The translations under genes were made by a program, and so were the position numbers. The notes under the pieces are model-generated. The model was not told where the DNA came from, searched no databases, and saw only the letters and a list, made by a program, of their open reading frames with translations. This document shows positions 33,801 through 46,830 of a stretch of DNA of 64,000 nucleotides, piece after piece. How positions within the stretch are numbered: the stretch's first letter is position 1; each line of letters opens with the position of its first letter. This DNA is from Zygaena filipendulae (Eukaryota > Arthropoda > Insecta > Lepidoptera > Zygaenidae), in assembly GCA_907165275.2 (NCBI GenBank), contig OU015670.1:1949501-2013500 (forward strand), in the 5' to 3' direction.

Positions 33801-36800
33801 CTGATTGCGGCAGTTTTGTTTTAAATTTTTTTATACTTAATTAAGTAATCATTAAAGTAACTCTGAGTGCCGCCATAAGAGTCCTTTCTTGCGTGACTTA
33901 TCTTAAACTTATTTTGTAACACGCGTATTTCAAAAATTGCGAATTTCACGGGTGATTTAATTTGTTCGTCCGGTAGTGTACATATTTATCGCACTTTTAC
34001 TAACTTAATACTAGAGCACTATTTTTATACCTGTTTATCTCCCCTTAAACTAGGTACCGGCCTACCTACCTACCTGTCAAATTTCAGCTTTATAAGTCGA
34101 GTAGTTTTTTATTATTTCCGATTCCCTTCTCTTTATTTCTCGAGGAGTTTAATAACACCCCCTCCCCCCGCCCTTCATCAGCTCGCGCCTCACTGCTTCT
34201 ACTATACTAGTAGGTACAGCTGCAAGCAATGAATGCGTAACGTGATTTGTGTAACAACTAACATTGTGTCGGTTTTGTGCGCGCTCCCCGAAGGGTGCGA
34301 CGCAAGGCGGCGCCGGCGCAGACGAAAAATGGAACTCTATCGATGTCGAGGTAACATTGTGTTGTAACATAGTACGGTCACTGTAATCTAATGTGCACTG
34401 GTCGACAGTTCTGCTCAGAAACACAAAACTACACCGCTTAGTCCAGTTGGCAGTCTATGATCAGCGCGCCGTGTGGTCACGAAAATTGAACCACGTAACA
34501 TGTCACATGACGATATGTTCCTAAGTTTTCTATAGCGTTACGATTATTATAGATTGTCAACTTGGCTAAGGGGGCTGCCCTGCTGCCGCGTCTCCTCATG
34601 TGTCATCGCAGTGACGAATCGGTATTCAGTGTGTAAACGACTACCTATCGGTATATGTAGGGCGATCCTTATAGATCTCTTGTCGTCACTGCTATCAAAG
34701 TGGAACGCAGTAAGAGACCCTGTCGCCAACTCTTAAACGGGACCTTACATAGAATAGAAGTGGTGTTTTAATTTTGGATTTATGTAGGTAGCGAATAAAG
34801 TCGAAATTTCAGAGACAAAATTTCGATATAAAGCGTTTGAAAGATGTTGGTATGCTTCACTTCTACTTCAATAAGGGTCTCCCCACATATATTCAGTAGT
34901 ACATAGGGAGAAGCGGGCAAGTGGAGTGGGGTTGTGTTTTGTGCGAGTAGTATGTATTGCAGCGACTCACGGATTTGCTCACTGTTGTTAACACTTAGGA
35001 TGTGTTCACATTATGCACCTCAAAACTTAAAGATAATTTTGCCTCACAATACGACACTGAGTAAATCTGCGCCATTAATTACATAATTATGTTTAAGGAA
35101 ATAGTTGTATAAGTTGTTCCTTAAAAAGTTGCAGAAGTCCAGTGAAGGAAATTCACTCCTGGGGTGTTCAAATTATCCAAATTTAAAATGTTCTTTTGAT
35201 ATGTAGAGTCCTCAAAAATGTAAAGAGTTACAAAATAACTTTTGGATTTCACATGTTTTATGACTTGTATTTAGAAAAAAAAGCATCATAGTTTCATATA
35301 AATATACATATAAACTCGAATACTACTAAAATCTCGGAAAACACATGAGGATGATTCGGATAACCCTAAGGATGTTCTACTTCTGGTCTTCCGCTTGCCA
35401 CTATTTATGGGCCACCCTGTATGTAGCACAAAACTAAATGTTTCGCACAAAACCTATAAGTTAAGCTTAGCTTGGTACTTCTTGCATTCTTATTGATAAT
35501 GTCAAGGCAATGTCACATTAGTCAACATTAAACTTTCATGAATAGACTCAATTGTACGTCTGTGGAACTATACATACCTACTTTTGTAGGTTATTTCAAA
35601 CAATTTGTTTGAAAATTCATGATAATATAAATCCAATTTATAGAAAAAACGTCATGATACGTGTAATATAAATTAGTTTTATGTGTAATATAATTAATTT
35701 ATATCACACGTATCATGACGTTTTTTCTAAATAAAATCACATTCATGTAAATAATGTATTGTTGATACTGACCATAACATAAAATACTATAGTAGCTTTG
35801 ACCGTGTGATTGGGAGTCGGGACTCTCCATCGGGATGTGTTGACACAATTTTCTCATTTTGAATATTATTAGAATTAGTGTAATTATACCTACTGTATAT
35901 AACAGAAGGCGTTTTTCTTAATTTTTTATATACTGCGTTGATCTATATCGGCATTAAATTCACGTGGTCTTATGGATTTATAGGATTTTGTATCCACCTG
36001 TATACATACAATAGGGATGTGGACTACTTTTGAAAATCACAATTCTAATTAGTCCGTCAGTTAGAAAATAAAAAAACAATAGACACTTATTTTTTGCTTT
36101 TTCTAATAAATTAAAATATACAGAGATAAAGCGCATTAAAGTTGAGGGTGAGGGGGGTCGTGACGTCACTAACCGCTAGAACCGCCATACAATCTATCAG
36201 AATAGTGACGTCACGCGAAATTTCAACTCAATATATCGCCGTTATTTTTTGATTACGTAAAAACAGAAAAAATACGTGTCCAATATTTTTTAATAATCTA
36301 CAAGACGGGCTAAAAAATAAAAATTAGTCCACATGCCCATTGGACAGTGGGCATTACCTTCACTAGCGGATATAAAAATGTAATTACTATTCAAATTCAC
36401 GTTCACTAGTCGTTTCTTATCAAAAATAACAATAAAACTATTGTTCAACATTTTAATAACAGTGATGTTAAATGTTAATTCGAAAAGAATTACATATTAT
36501 AACTCAACTCAACTAAGAAAGTATGTGATTACAGTTTCAAGTTGACTATTGTGACGACAGCTTTATAATTCGAGTATGCAACCAGTAATAATTTCTGTAT
36601 AAATTTTTAGCAAAGATAAAGAATAAAATAAACAAAAGCTGTATTTTGTGCCTATATTTTGCGGTCAGTGTTATTATAGTCGGTTTTAGTTGTTAGCTAG
36701 ATTTTAATTATTGTTTATATGTACTTAGTTATTTATTTAGACACGGCTTTTTTATTTGCACGGAATTTCTTATTGTTGCATTTATTATTCGCTTTTCTAG

Positions 36801-39800
36801 CGTTCTGCATAAAATTTAGTTTTTCTTTGTTTAATAGTCAATAGCAACTTGAGTGGCAGAATGTTATGCTTTTTAAAAAATGATACCTATTTTCCAGAAA
36901 TGTTTAAAACATAATTTATGTCTTAAATTTTTTTTATTTGATATTTTGAATTTTTATCGATTGCTTGTTTTGACATTTTAGTCGATATGTTTTATCTACA
37001 GATTGATTCAAATGAAACTTTGCGTTTTAATAAGAATACGAATACAGTTACGCCCTATTAAAAAAATGCTGTTGCATTTTTCGATGCACATTTTTTAGCA
37101 AACAATATTTTAAAATTTTGCTTAATTGATCGAAAAAAATGCATACTACAATTTACAATATTTAAAAAGCGGCCGCAGTTTTAGACAATGTGTGTTGAAA
37201 TTCATATGAAAACTAACCGAAACGATTCAACTTAACTGGAAAAAAATCTATGTAGACAATATTCAATGCTGTGCTTCTTTGTTATCTCTGGTTGCGGTTC
37301 TGTGACTATAAACATAAAAGAGGATGCTTTTTTGTGAAAAGCGAGAATTTTAGATTTCAAATATGTATTGGAGAGCGTAAAAATATTGTTTATTATTGGT
37401 TGGAAAACTACCTACTCAGAAAATTATTTTCTTTTGTTCTCTTATTTGCATATTTGCAAAATGTTCATATTGTAAATATTTAATTTTGGCTGTATAATAC
37501 GGATAACTCAGTTATCCAGTGGTGTGAGGTGTACACGTCACATTGCGTATTATTGCCCAGTGCGATGTGTGCCCCACACCGCGCTGCGTAGCCCAACACA
37601 TCGCGTGAGGTGCGCCTCACATTGCGTATTATTGTCCAGTGTGAAGTGTGCCCCACACCGCGCTGCGTAGCCCAACACATCGCGTGAGGTGCGCCTCACA
37701 TTGCGTATTATTGCTCAGTGTGAAGTGTGCCCTACACCGCGCTGCGTTGCCCAACACATCGCGTGAGGTGCGCCTCACTTTGCGTATCATTGCCTCGTGT
37801 GAGGTGCGCCTCACACCGCGTATCATTGCCTCGTGTGAGGTGTGCTTCACACCGCGTATCGTCGCCCCGTGCCCCGTGTGACCGCATCTGCGCCCGCTGT
37901 GTCCGCAGCTCGCGCACGTCGCTGGCCAGCAGCCGGCAGTCGCTGACGTCGTACGCGTCGCCGACCGCCGAGCGCGCCTCCACGCCCGACCTCACCGGGC
38001 AGCGGGCGTCGTTTGTCGAGGTCAGCCCTCTAGTACTGTCGCGGCCGCCAGTAGATAATATGTATTTTGGCAGTTTTGAACTTTATCGCTGTTGCAATAA
38101 GATTCAATGACTCAAAAGTGATAACAAATTTCTGCTGCTGTATGTATACGTGAGCGTATATGAGCGTTTGAAGCTATGCCACTATCTCTTAAAATCCTTA
38201 CAACGAAAAGACTAGCTTCACGCACTCTAAAAAAAAATATCTAATCTTTATTTTAAAAATGGTCTTTAAGATATACATAATAGTTTGTTTCGATTACAGA
38301 CCGGCTTCGTGGAGACCCTGACTCCTCAGTTCACGCCGGGGCAGAGCATCACGTCGCCGCAGACCACCGCCGCTGAGGACAAGCTGGCCCAACTGCAAGC
38401 GCAGCAAGAGGTCAGATAAAAAAAAGAGTCCTACCACCATCTCTTCAACAGTCTCATTAGAACACTAGATGTGTCTCGCGGTTTAGCCCCCTTGAGTTCC
38501 GGAATAGAGGTGTTGCCTACTTTTGAAAATCAAAATTCTAATTAGTCCGTCAGTTAGAAAATAAAAAAACAATAGATACGTATTTTTTGCTTTTTTAAAT
38601 AAATTAAAATATTCAGAGATAAAGCGCATTAAAGTTTAGGATGAGGAGGTCGTGACGTCACTAACCGCAAAACAGCCATACAAACTGTCAGAATAGTGAC
38701 GTCACGCGAAATTTCAACTCAATATATCGCCGTTATTTTTTGATTACGTAAAAAAAAAGAAAAAATACGTGTCCAATATTTTTTAATAATCTACAAGACG
38801 GACTAAAAAATTAAAATTAGTCAACATGCCCATTGAGATGTTGACGACTTTTGAAAATCAAAATTCTAATTAGTCCGTTTTGTAGATTTATAAAAAATAT
38901 TGGACCTGTATTTTTTGCTTTCTCAAATTGTTGAAAACATACATAGATATAGCGCATTAAAGTTTCGGGTGGGGGCTCGTGACGTCATTAAGCGCTAAAA
39001 GCCCCCATACAACCTGCACCGGATAGTGACGTCACGCAAAAATTTCAACTTAATATATCGCCGTGATTATTTGATTACATAAAAAAAGAAAAAAAAGTGA
39101 CCAATATTTTTTATTAGTCTACGAACCGGACTAAAAAAAAAGTAGTCAACTAGCCCATTGCCGCAGAAACTCCTATAAGAGTTGTTCTATTTCACCAAGT
39201 CCGCTCTGCCCAGGGCCCTTTTTCACTATGACCGTAACACGGCGCGTTAAGATGACGCGCCACAAAAATTGTCTTTCCCTCGTAATAAAAGAAGTTTCAC
39301 TCCAAAAAAAATACATTTACAATGTTTCTTATGGCAGACAGAACAATAATTATTAGTTTCCAATATTTTGGCATTTTTGGCATCTAGAACGTTTGGGATT
39401 ACGTTTTTGGGACGCGCTTTATGGGCAAGGAATGTTGTTGGTCATAGTGAATAAGGGCCCTGGCTGTAGTATAGACGTGTATCAACGAGCGCATTTGTGT
39501 GTGTGAACATCATCGCAATCTTCACTGAGCGCTCCCAAAGTTACGCAAACTAAAACAATGTAGGTACATGTGCACATCTCACAACAATCCGCACCAAATA
39601 AACTTCTATTATATTCTACTGTTCGGCCGCAGATCACGTCCCTGAAGGCGGAGGTGGAGGACCTGAAGGAGAAGCTGGAGACGCTGAAGGTGAAGCGCGC
39701 CGAGGACCGCGAGCGGCTGCGCGAGCTGGAGCGCGCGCGGCTGCAGCTGGAGCAGGCGCACGAGTTCAAGGCCAAGATCATGGAGTCGCAGGCGCAGCTG

Positions 39801-42800
39801 CAGCGCGACCTGCAGCGCGCCAAGCAGGAGGTCACATAGCCCTCTACATCACCACTACCGACCACTGACCTCCTTATCACTCCGGGGGCTGAAAATTCAA
39901 CCCCTAAGGGGATGAAAAGGGGTTGCAAAGTTTGTATGGAACAATTCCGCGGGAATTTTCAAGCTATCGCGGATGAAACCGCGCGTGACAGCTAGTAACC
40001 TATACAACCATCAGTGTATTGAAAATTTAATAAGGTAAAAGATCGCCAAAAACGGATACGGATCTTTCTTCTCCCTCGGATATCTACGGATTGGGATATC
40101 CGGCGTATCGCTAATCACAACGTCGATCGTTCTTATAGGTTGTAGCTAGTTAATCAATAAATAAATTCATTGTATGATCAATCCGTCCGCGCAGATCCGC
40201 GAGGCGCAGGAGGCGCTGGAGGTGCACAACGACGAGACCGCCGAGCTGCAGGAGGCGGCCGAGATGGCGGCGCTCGACAAGGAGATGGCCGAGGAGCGCG
40301 CCGAGGCGCTGCAGCTGGAGCTGGAGCAGTGCCGCGAGAAGCTCGAGGAGGCCACGCTCGACCTGCAGCTCATGCGCGCCGAGATGGAGGCCGGCGGGAA
40401 CATACGTGAGTCGGCACGCCTTTTGAACCTTAGCCAAACGCTTCACCCGCGGGAATCAGCTCAACCGGGGGAATGGCGTCTATGGGGGTAATAGCGTGTA
40501 TCAAAGATCGCTCAAAAACTGCAATAAAAATAATAAATCTACTACTAAGGGCGGATTTATTACTAAGGGCGGCGCCACAGTCTCGGCGGCTGCGCTGGCG
40601 GCGGCGGCGGCGGCAAAAACAAATGGTAGACAACATACGAAGTCGGCCACAGCTATCAGCGGCGCGAGCTGTGGCCTACTTCTAATGTTGCCAACATAAG
40701 TATGCTCTACTGTGGTCAAGGGGTAATAGTTTTTAGACGTTATTACCCCTATAGACGCAATTCCCCCGGTTGACATTACCCTATTCCTCTTTCCGTATTC
40801 CTCACAAAATATACTATATTAAAATTGCTTCCAACACGTTGGTGCATACAAACTTTGCAACCCCTTTTCCCCCCATTAGGGGTTGAATTTTCAAAAATCC
40901 TTTCTTAGCGCACACGTACGTCACTTGAGGAATATTTGTGGAAAATTTCATGGGTCTAGACTCTAGACCCAGCGGTTTCAGCTGTACGTTGATCGATCAG
41001 TCAGTCATTTTCTGCTTTTATGTATATATAGACTAGCTGAACCCCCCCAGTTTCACCCGCGCGGGTTACGGAACTTCGTATTCACCATAGCTAGCTGTAG
41101 TAGCTGCTATTGGGCGATGTCCACCCCAAAAAACTTCTTTGTCCACCCTAGAACAATCGGCGGTATCTCTGTTTAATCGCTTTTAAGATTCTACAGAGGA
41201 TAGAGTGGGGAAAGAAAGGTTTCTATGGTAAAAGATAGAGTGATTGAAGTGAATAATTTCCCTAGCCTCTTAGAATTTAGAGGCATAGAGCGATTAAACA
41301 GAAAACCAAACGATTTGTGCGCAAACCGATGGAAATTACCTTCGCTTCGGTGACATTCATGTAATCAGGCTCAATGTTAAATGGCTTCGCTCTATTTACA
41401 CTCACTGTCGTTCTATGCCTATTAAATGTATGTGGTGAATGAACAAAACCGGGAATTACAAAAAAAAAATAACTTTGCACCTATAATATTATAGTGTAAT
41501 AATAAATATTATAATAGGGATGTTGACAACTTTTGAAAATCAAAATTTTAATTAGTCCGTCTATTAGAAAATAAAAAAATCATTAGACACGTATTTTTTA
41601 TTTTTCAAATAAATGAAAATACACAGAGATAAAGCGCATTAAAGTTTAGGATGGGGGCTCGCGACGTCACTTACCGCTACAAGCCGCCGTACAAACTGCA
41701 CTAGTTAGTGACGTCACGTGAAATTTCAACTCAATGTATCTCTGTTATTTTTTGATTACGTAAAAAAAGAAAAAATACGTGTCCAATATTTTTTATTAAT
41801 CTACAAGACGGACTAAAAAAAAATATATATAGTAAAAAAAATATTCAAATAGCCTATTAGTGATTTGCCGCTACTGCTATACTTATTAAGTTGTATAATA
41901 GACAGAGCACACACTAGTTGGGGTTATTTTATATTATGTTACTCATAGAAAATATGTTACAATATATAATTTATTATATTATAATTTTTTTTGGTCATTA
42001 TATAATAATTCATTAATTATTATAACATTATTTTACATATATTTAAGATTTTTTAGTATTTATATTATATATTTATTCTATTTATTTATAGAAGTATATA
42101 CAACGCTAATGTGTGTATGTATATTATGCCAGTCTTTAAATATAATATTAGTGTTGGATTATGTGTTTGTTCATATTTGTTACGTTTAAAACATTAACTT
42201 ATCATTGTTCAGTTTATTTATGTGATAATTTTGCTTTATGTGAAATTCGACATTGTTATGTTTGTTTTAAAATTGATTTTACATTAAAATTTGGCACTGG
42301 TGGTTTGATTCATGATCAAAATAAAAATAATTTACACATTTATATCGTTTATCCAAAGATAGATGTATTTTTACATTCATACTTCTTGAAGTGAAAAAAT
42401 ATCAATATTCCTATAATTTATTTGCTTCAGTTTGCACACTGCTTGAATATAATAATATAATAGTGCTTGAAATGTCAAATCTGCTATTACATAGCATTGA
42501 TACTATACGGAATTACGATTCGAAACTATTTTGAAAAAGGCGTCAGAACTGTGAGCTATAGAGATGAGGTTTAAAAACAATTTAATTTTTGTTTATTGCA
42601 TGTTGAAATGTGTTAACTATAATTGTTATAGTGTTTTGTTCTGTGTTTTCTGTTTATTTTTCATATATATCTATGTTTTATTTAAACATGTCTTCCTCGA
42701 TGACAAAGACGTATTTTCTACTTGAGTACAATACTCCCCTCAAAATTGACAATACTACTCCCCCACTGCGGTCAAAGTCACCTTATTATTCTGTGCTTTT

Positions 42801-45800
42801 TCACTCGCCATATTTACCGATAGTCAAAGTATTTGCAATTACTATTGCGTTCCTAAACCAATGTGACTATCCAACTCTGTAATTTTACTATTTTACGCCA
42901 AAATTGACGGATTTGAACTCCTTATGTCAGAATAGTACTGCTTCTCCTATTTCCAGACCTTAATTACCTGTATTTGTAATTATTAATTATAGAACTGTGC
43001 CACCTGCCAAATATCAGATTCATAGTCAGCGAGTCAGTGACCTTTCGCTTTTATAAATACTGATACTCCTTGAAAGTTCGCCCCTTTTATATTTTCATAA
43101 GTATAAAATATTCCTCCAAAGCCTCCCTCCCCCCTCAACCGTAAAGATATTGATCTCTCCTCAACCCTATACTCTACTTATATTATAGGTATCTCTCTGT
43201 TAACTCAATGGTTACTTCTCCACCTCTCCCCTTCTACCCTTCTCCCCTATACTCTGTCTCTCTGTTAATTGAACGGTTAACTAGTAGAGAACGCAACAAG
43301 GCATTAAGTTCGCCATCTGTACTTTCGTGTGCAATAAAGAATAGGAGATACATATAAATCAACAAACCCTCTCGGGACTGATGACCGACGACGGACGAGC
43401 GGGGGGCGTGTGCGGGGCTAACGGCGCCGGGCGGGGCGGGGTGTGTGCTCTCTCTCTGAGCAGAACACCCGTACGCAGCGAGCGGCGACGTGGCCGGCGG
43501 CGCGCCCGCCGCCACCGGCTACGAGATGCGCCAGCTGCAGCAGCAGAACGTGCGCCTGCGCGACACGCTCGTGCGGCTGCGCGACCTCTCCGCGCACGAC
43601 AAGCACGCCATGCAGAAGATGAACAAGGTGAGCGCGCGCTGCGAGCGGCGCGAGCGAGCGTTGCCAGCGCTGCGAGCGAGCGTTGAGCCGCGAACGCTCG
43701 GACGCTGTACGCTCGTGTAGAGCGAATTGAACGTGTACGCTCCCCTTAGCCAAGTTGACGATTTATAATAACGGATAGTGGCGTAGTCAGTAGTGGGTCA
43801 CGGGTCACCATGCCTGCCCGCTAATCATGAGGTTCCGGGTTCGATTCCCGGGGGGGGGTGGACTTTGTGTGATGAACACAGGGTTCCACTTTCCAGTCTG
43901 GGTGTGTTTATCTATAGTGTAGTATATACCACGTTTGCTTGGTTTCCACGACACAAGCTTATAGCTTAGTGTGAGATCAATAGATCTGTGTTGTGAAGTG
44001 GATTTATTATTATTATAATGAATATACATACATAATATATAGATTGTCAACTAAGGGGGGCAGGTGTTACACCATAATTATGAGAGAAAAATTTTAAAAT
44101 TAATATTTATTTATGATAAGATTCATTACCGTCAATACGAGTACACGAATGTGCTTAGTAATGAGAGCGGTTTACGTGTATTGAATTACACATGTTGTAC
44201 ACACATATGGGCTCCAAATAAAAACGTTGGAACGTACGTACGCACTTGTGTCAGTTGTAGGTACTCCAGTAAAATAAATGACCGAACCGCCATCTTGATT
44301 CCCGCCAAAAAAGCTCTCGGGCAGCTAGTTATTATTATAATTTTTTAATACAGTTGCTCAAAAAGTGGCGTATTGCAGGGACGTTTACCTCACCTTCGGC
44401 TGCGCCTCGGCTCGGGTAGACATATGTCGGAACTCTTTGCAATGACAGGCTTTCCGCACTTGTAATGAAATATACTATTCTATGCCTATAACAATTTTAC
44501 TGTACACTCGGCCGCCAGGACATAGAGCAGTACAGGTCGGAGATAGCGGAGCTGAGCCGCACCAAGGAGAAGCTGTCGGCGCGCGTGGACGAGCTCGAGG
44601 CGCAGGTGGGCGACCTGCGCGAGCAGGTGGACGCCGCGCTCGGCGCCGAGGAGATGGTGGAGCAGCTCGCCGAGAAGAAGATGGCGCTGGAGGACCTGGT
44701 GAGGCCGCCACCATCCTCACCCTCGACCCTTTCACCGCCACGCTTTTGTAGTGGTGATGTAACGAATATTCGCATATTATGCGAGTACGCGAATATTTGC
44801 ATATATTTTGACACTAGTTGTGCCCCGCGGTTTAACGCGCGTTAATTTCAGAGTTTCCGCAGGAATTCCGGGATAAAAGTACCCTATGTGTTAATCTGAT
44901 GTATACGCTATATTATTGTAAAGTTTCATTTAAATCTATCTAGTAGTTTTTGCGTGAAAGACTAACAAACATCCATCCATCCATACATTCTTACAAACTT
45001 TCGCTTTTATAATACACACATCAAAAGTGTCTAGGGATCAACATATATTTTTGCAATAACTTTTCTCCTGATTGATATTAATTAAAATTTTCTTTAAGGA
45101 TTCATCAAATAAAGTGTTTTCGTTTGTCACAGTAACGATAAACCAAGTCACCTTTGCATTAATAAAGAAATTTGCCATTTTCCTAATAAAGGGATTTTTG
45201 ACATTTGAACCACTAACATTAAAGTTCGACAAAAAGACTGAAATAACAGTTTTCTTTAAAATTTTATTGGGTAACTTAAACAATTAATAATCCGTGTTTC
45301 TACCGCGAACACTAACAACACAAGAACATCGGTTTGGCATACTCAAAATGAGTTCATCCAAATCACGCTGTGGAATGGCCGCCCATGTTCGTTGCAACAA
45401 CAAAAAAAGGTCTTCTTGCGACTGGATACCCTCCATATTCGGCAGAGCTCTTCTCTGTAGCATATCCCATGCATGCTCAATCGGGTTCAAGTCTGGCGAC
45501 TGAGCAGGCCAGGGCAGGACATTGATGTTAGCTGCGGCGAGAGTCTGTCTTACAAGTCTTGCGGTGTGCGGTCGTGCATTATCATGCATTAACTGAAATA
45601 AGGGACCGATTTGCACTTGTAGAGGAACGATGAGGTCTGATACAATCGTCTCAGCATAAATTTGAGCGTTGAGGTTGCCTCTGATCCAAATCAACTCAGT
45701 TCTTCCGCCGATCCAAATACCCGCCCATACCATGATGGTTCCACCACTATAAGGATGGACTTCCTGGCAGGATTTTAATCGCTGTTGGCGTCCAGGGGTT

Positions 45801-46799
45801 CTCCAGTGTCGTATACGTCTTGTATCCGGTCTCATACCAAAACGAGACTCATCAGAAAAGCACACGAAACACATCTCAATCTCAAGAAATCCGCATAAAA
45901 ATGCTTGATCCCTAGACACTTTTGATGTGTGTATTAGTAGGATTTTCTTGTGTCTCACATGCATCCGACAAAAGTTAATTTGAGAGTTCCCGCGAGAATT
46001 CCGGGATAAAAAGTACCCTATGTGTTAATCTGATGTATACACTATATGATTGTAAAGTTTCATTTAAATCCATTCAGTAGTTTTTGCATGAAAGAGTAAC
46101 TAACACCCATCCATCCATCCGTCCATCCATCCATCCATTCATCCATCCATCCATCCATCCATACATTCCTACAAACTTTTGCGTTTATAATATTAGTAGG
46201 ATTCGTATTCATAAGAAACGATGCGCATGCTTGACGCAGCAGCGAGCCTAGTGAGAGTTCTATCGGTTCGCTTGTATGTTGTTACAGCCCTGCCAGTGGT
46301 GAAGTTAGCGACACCCGGTATCACAAATTAATGAGGCAAAAAGTTAAATAGTATGAACACCATCCTACTAATCCTACTAATATTATAAATGTGAAAGTAT
46401 GGATGTTTGGATATTTGGGTGTTTGTTACTCAATCACGCAAAAACGGCTGAACAGATTTTGATGAAATTTTTCATGCACATTGTCAGGGGTACAGAGAAA
46501 GACATAGGATACTTTTTATTCCGAAATTCCCGCGGGAACTCCGAAATTACCGCGGGTGAAACCGCCGGGCACAGCTAGTTATATAGTATACTAGTTGTGC
46601 CCCGCGGTTTCACCCGCGTTAATTTCAGAGTTCCCGCGGGAATTCCGGGATAAAAAGTACCCTATGTGTTAATCTGATGTATAAGCTATATTATTGTAAA
46701 GTTTTATTTAAATCCATCCAGTAGTTTTTGCGTGAAAGAGTAACAAACACCCATCCATCCATCCGTCCATCCATCCATCCATCCGTCCATCCATCCGTT

Positions 46800-46830
<31 letters not shown>

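Larger units (their letters stand above)
44814..45942 (-). mobile_element. Helitron-like element interrupted by a Tc1 element
   Basis: On the plus strand it starts CTAGTTGTGCCCCGCGGTTT and ends TTAGTAGGA (the inverse of TCCTACTAA). At its TATAATA/TTAGTAGGA end it is split by the Tc1 element at 45015-45931. Confidence 0.8.

Noticed and set aside
43790..43860. Possible tRNA gene
   Set aside because: The B box is good but the acceptor stem does not pair and the body continues as a SINE with a (TTA)n tail.
45038..45287. Small frames on both strands at the end of the Tc1 element
   Set aside because: They lie in the 3' non-coding part of the transposon, beyond the transposase stop codon.
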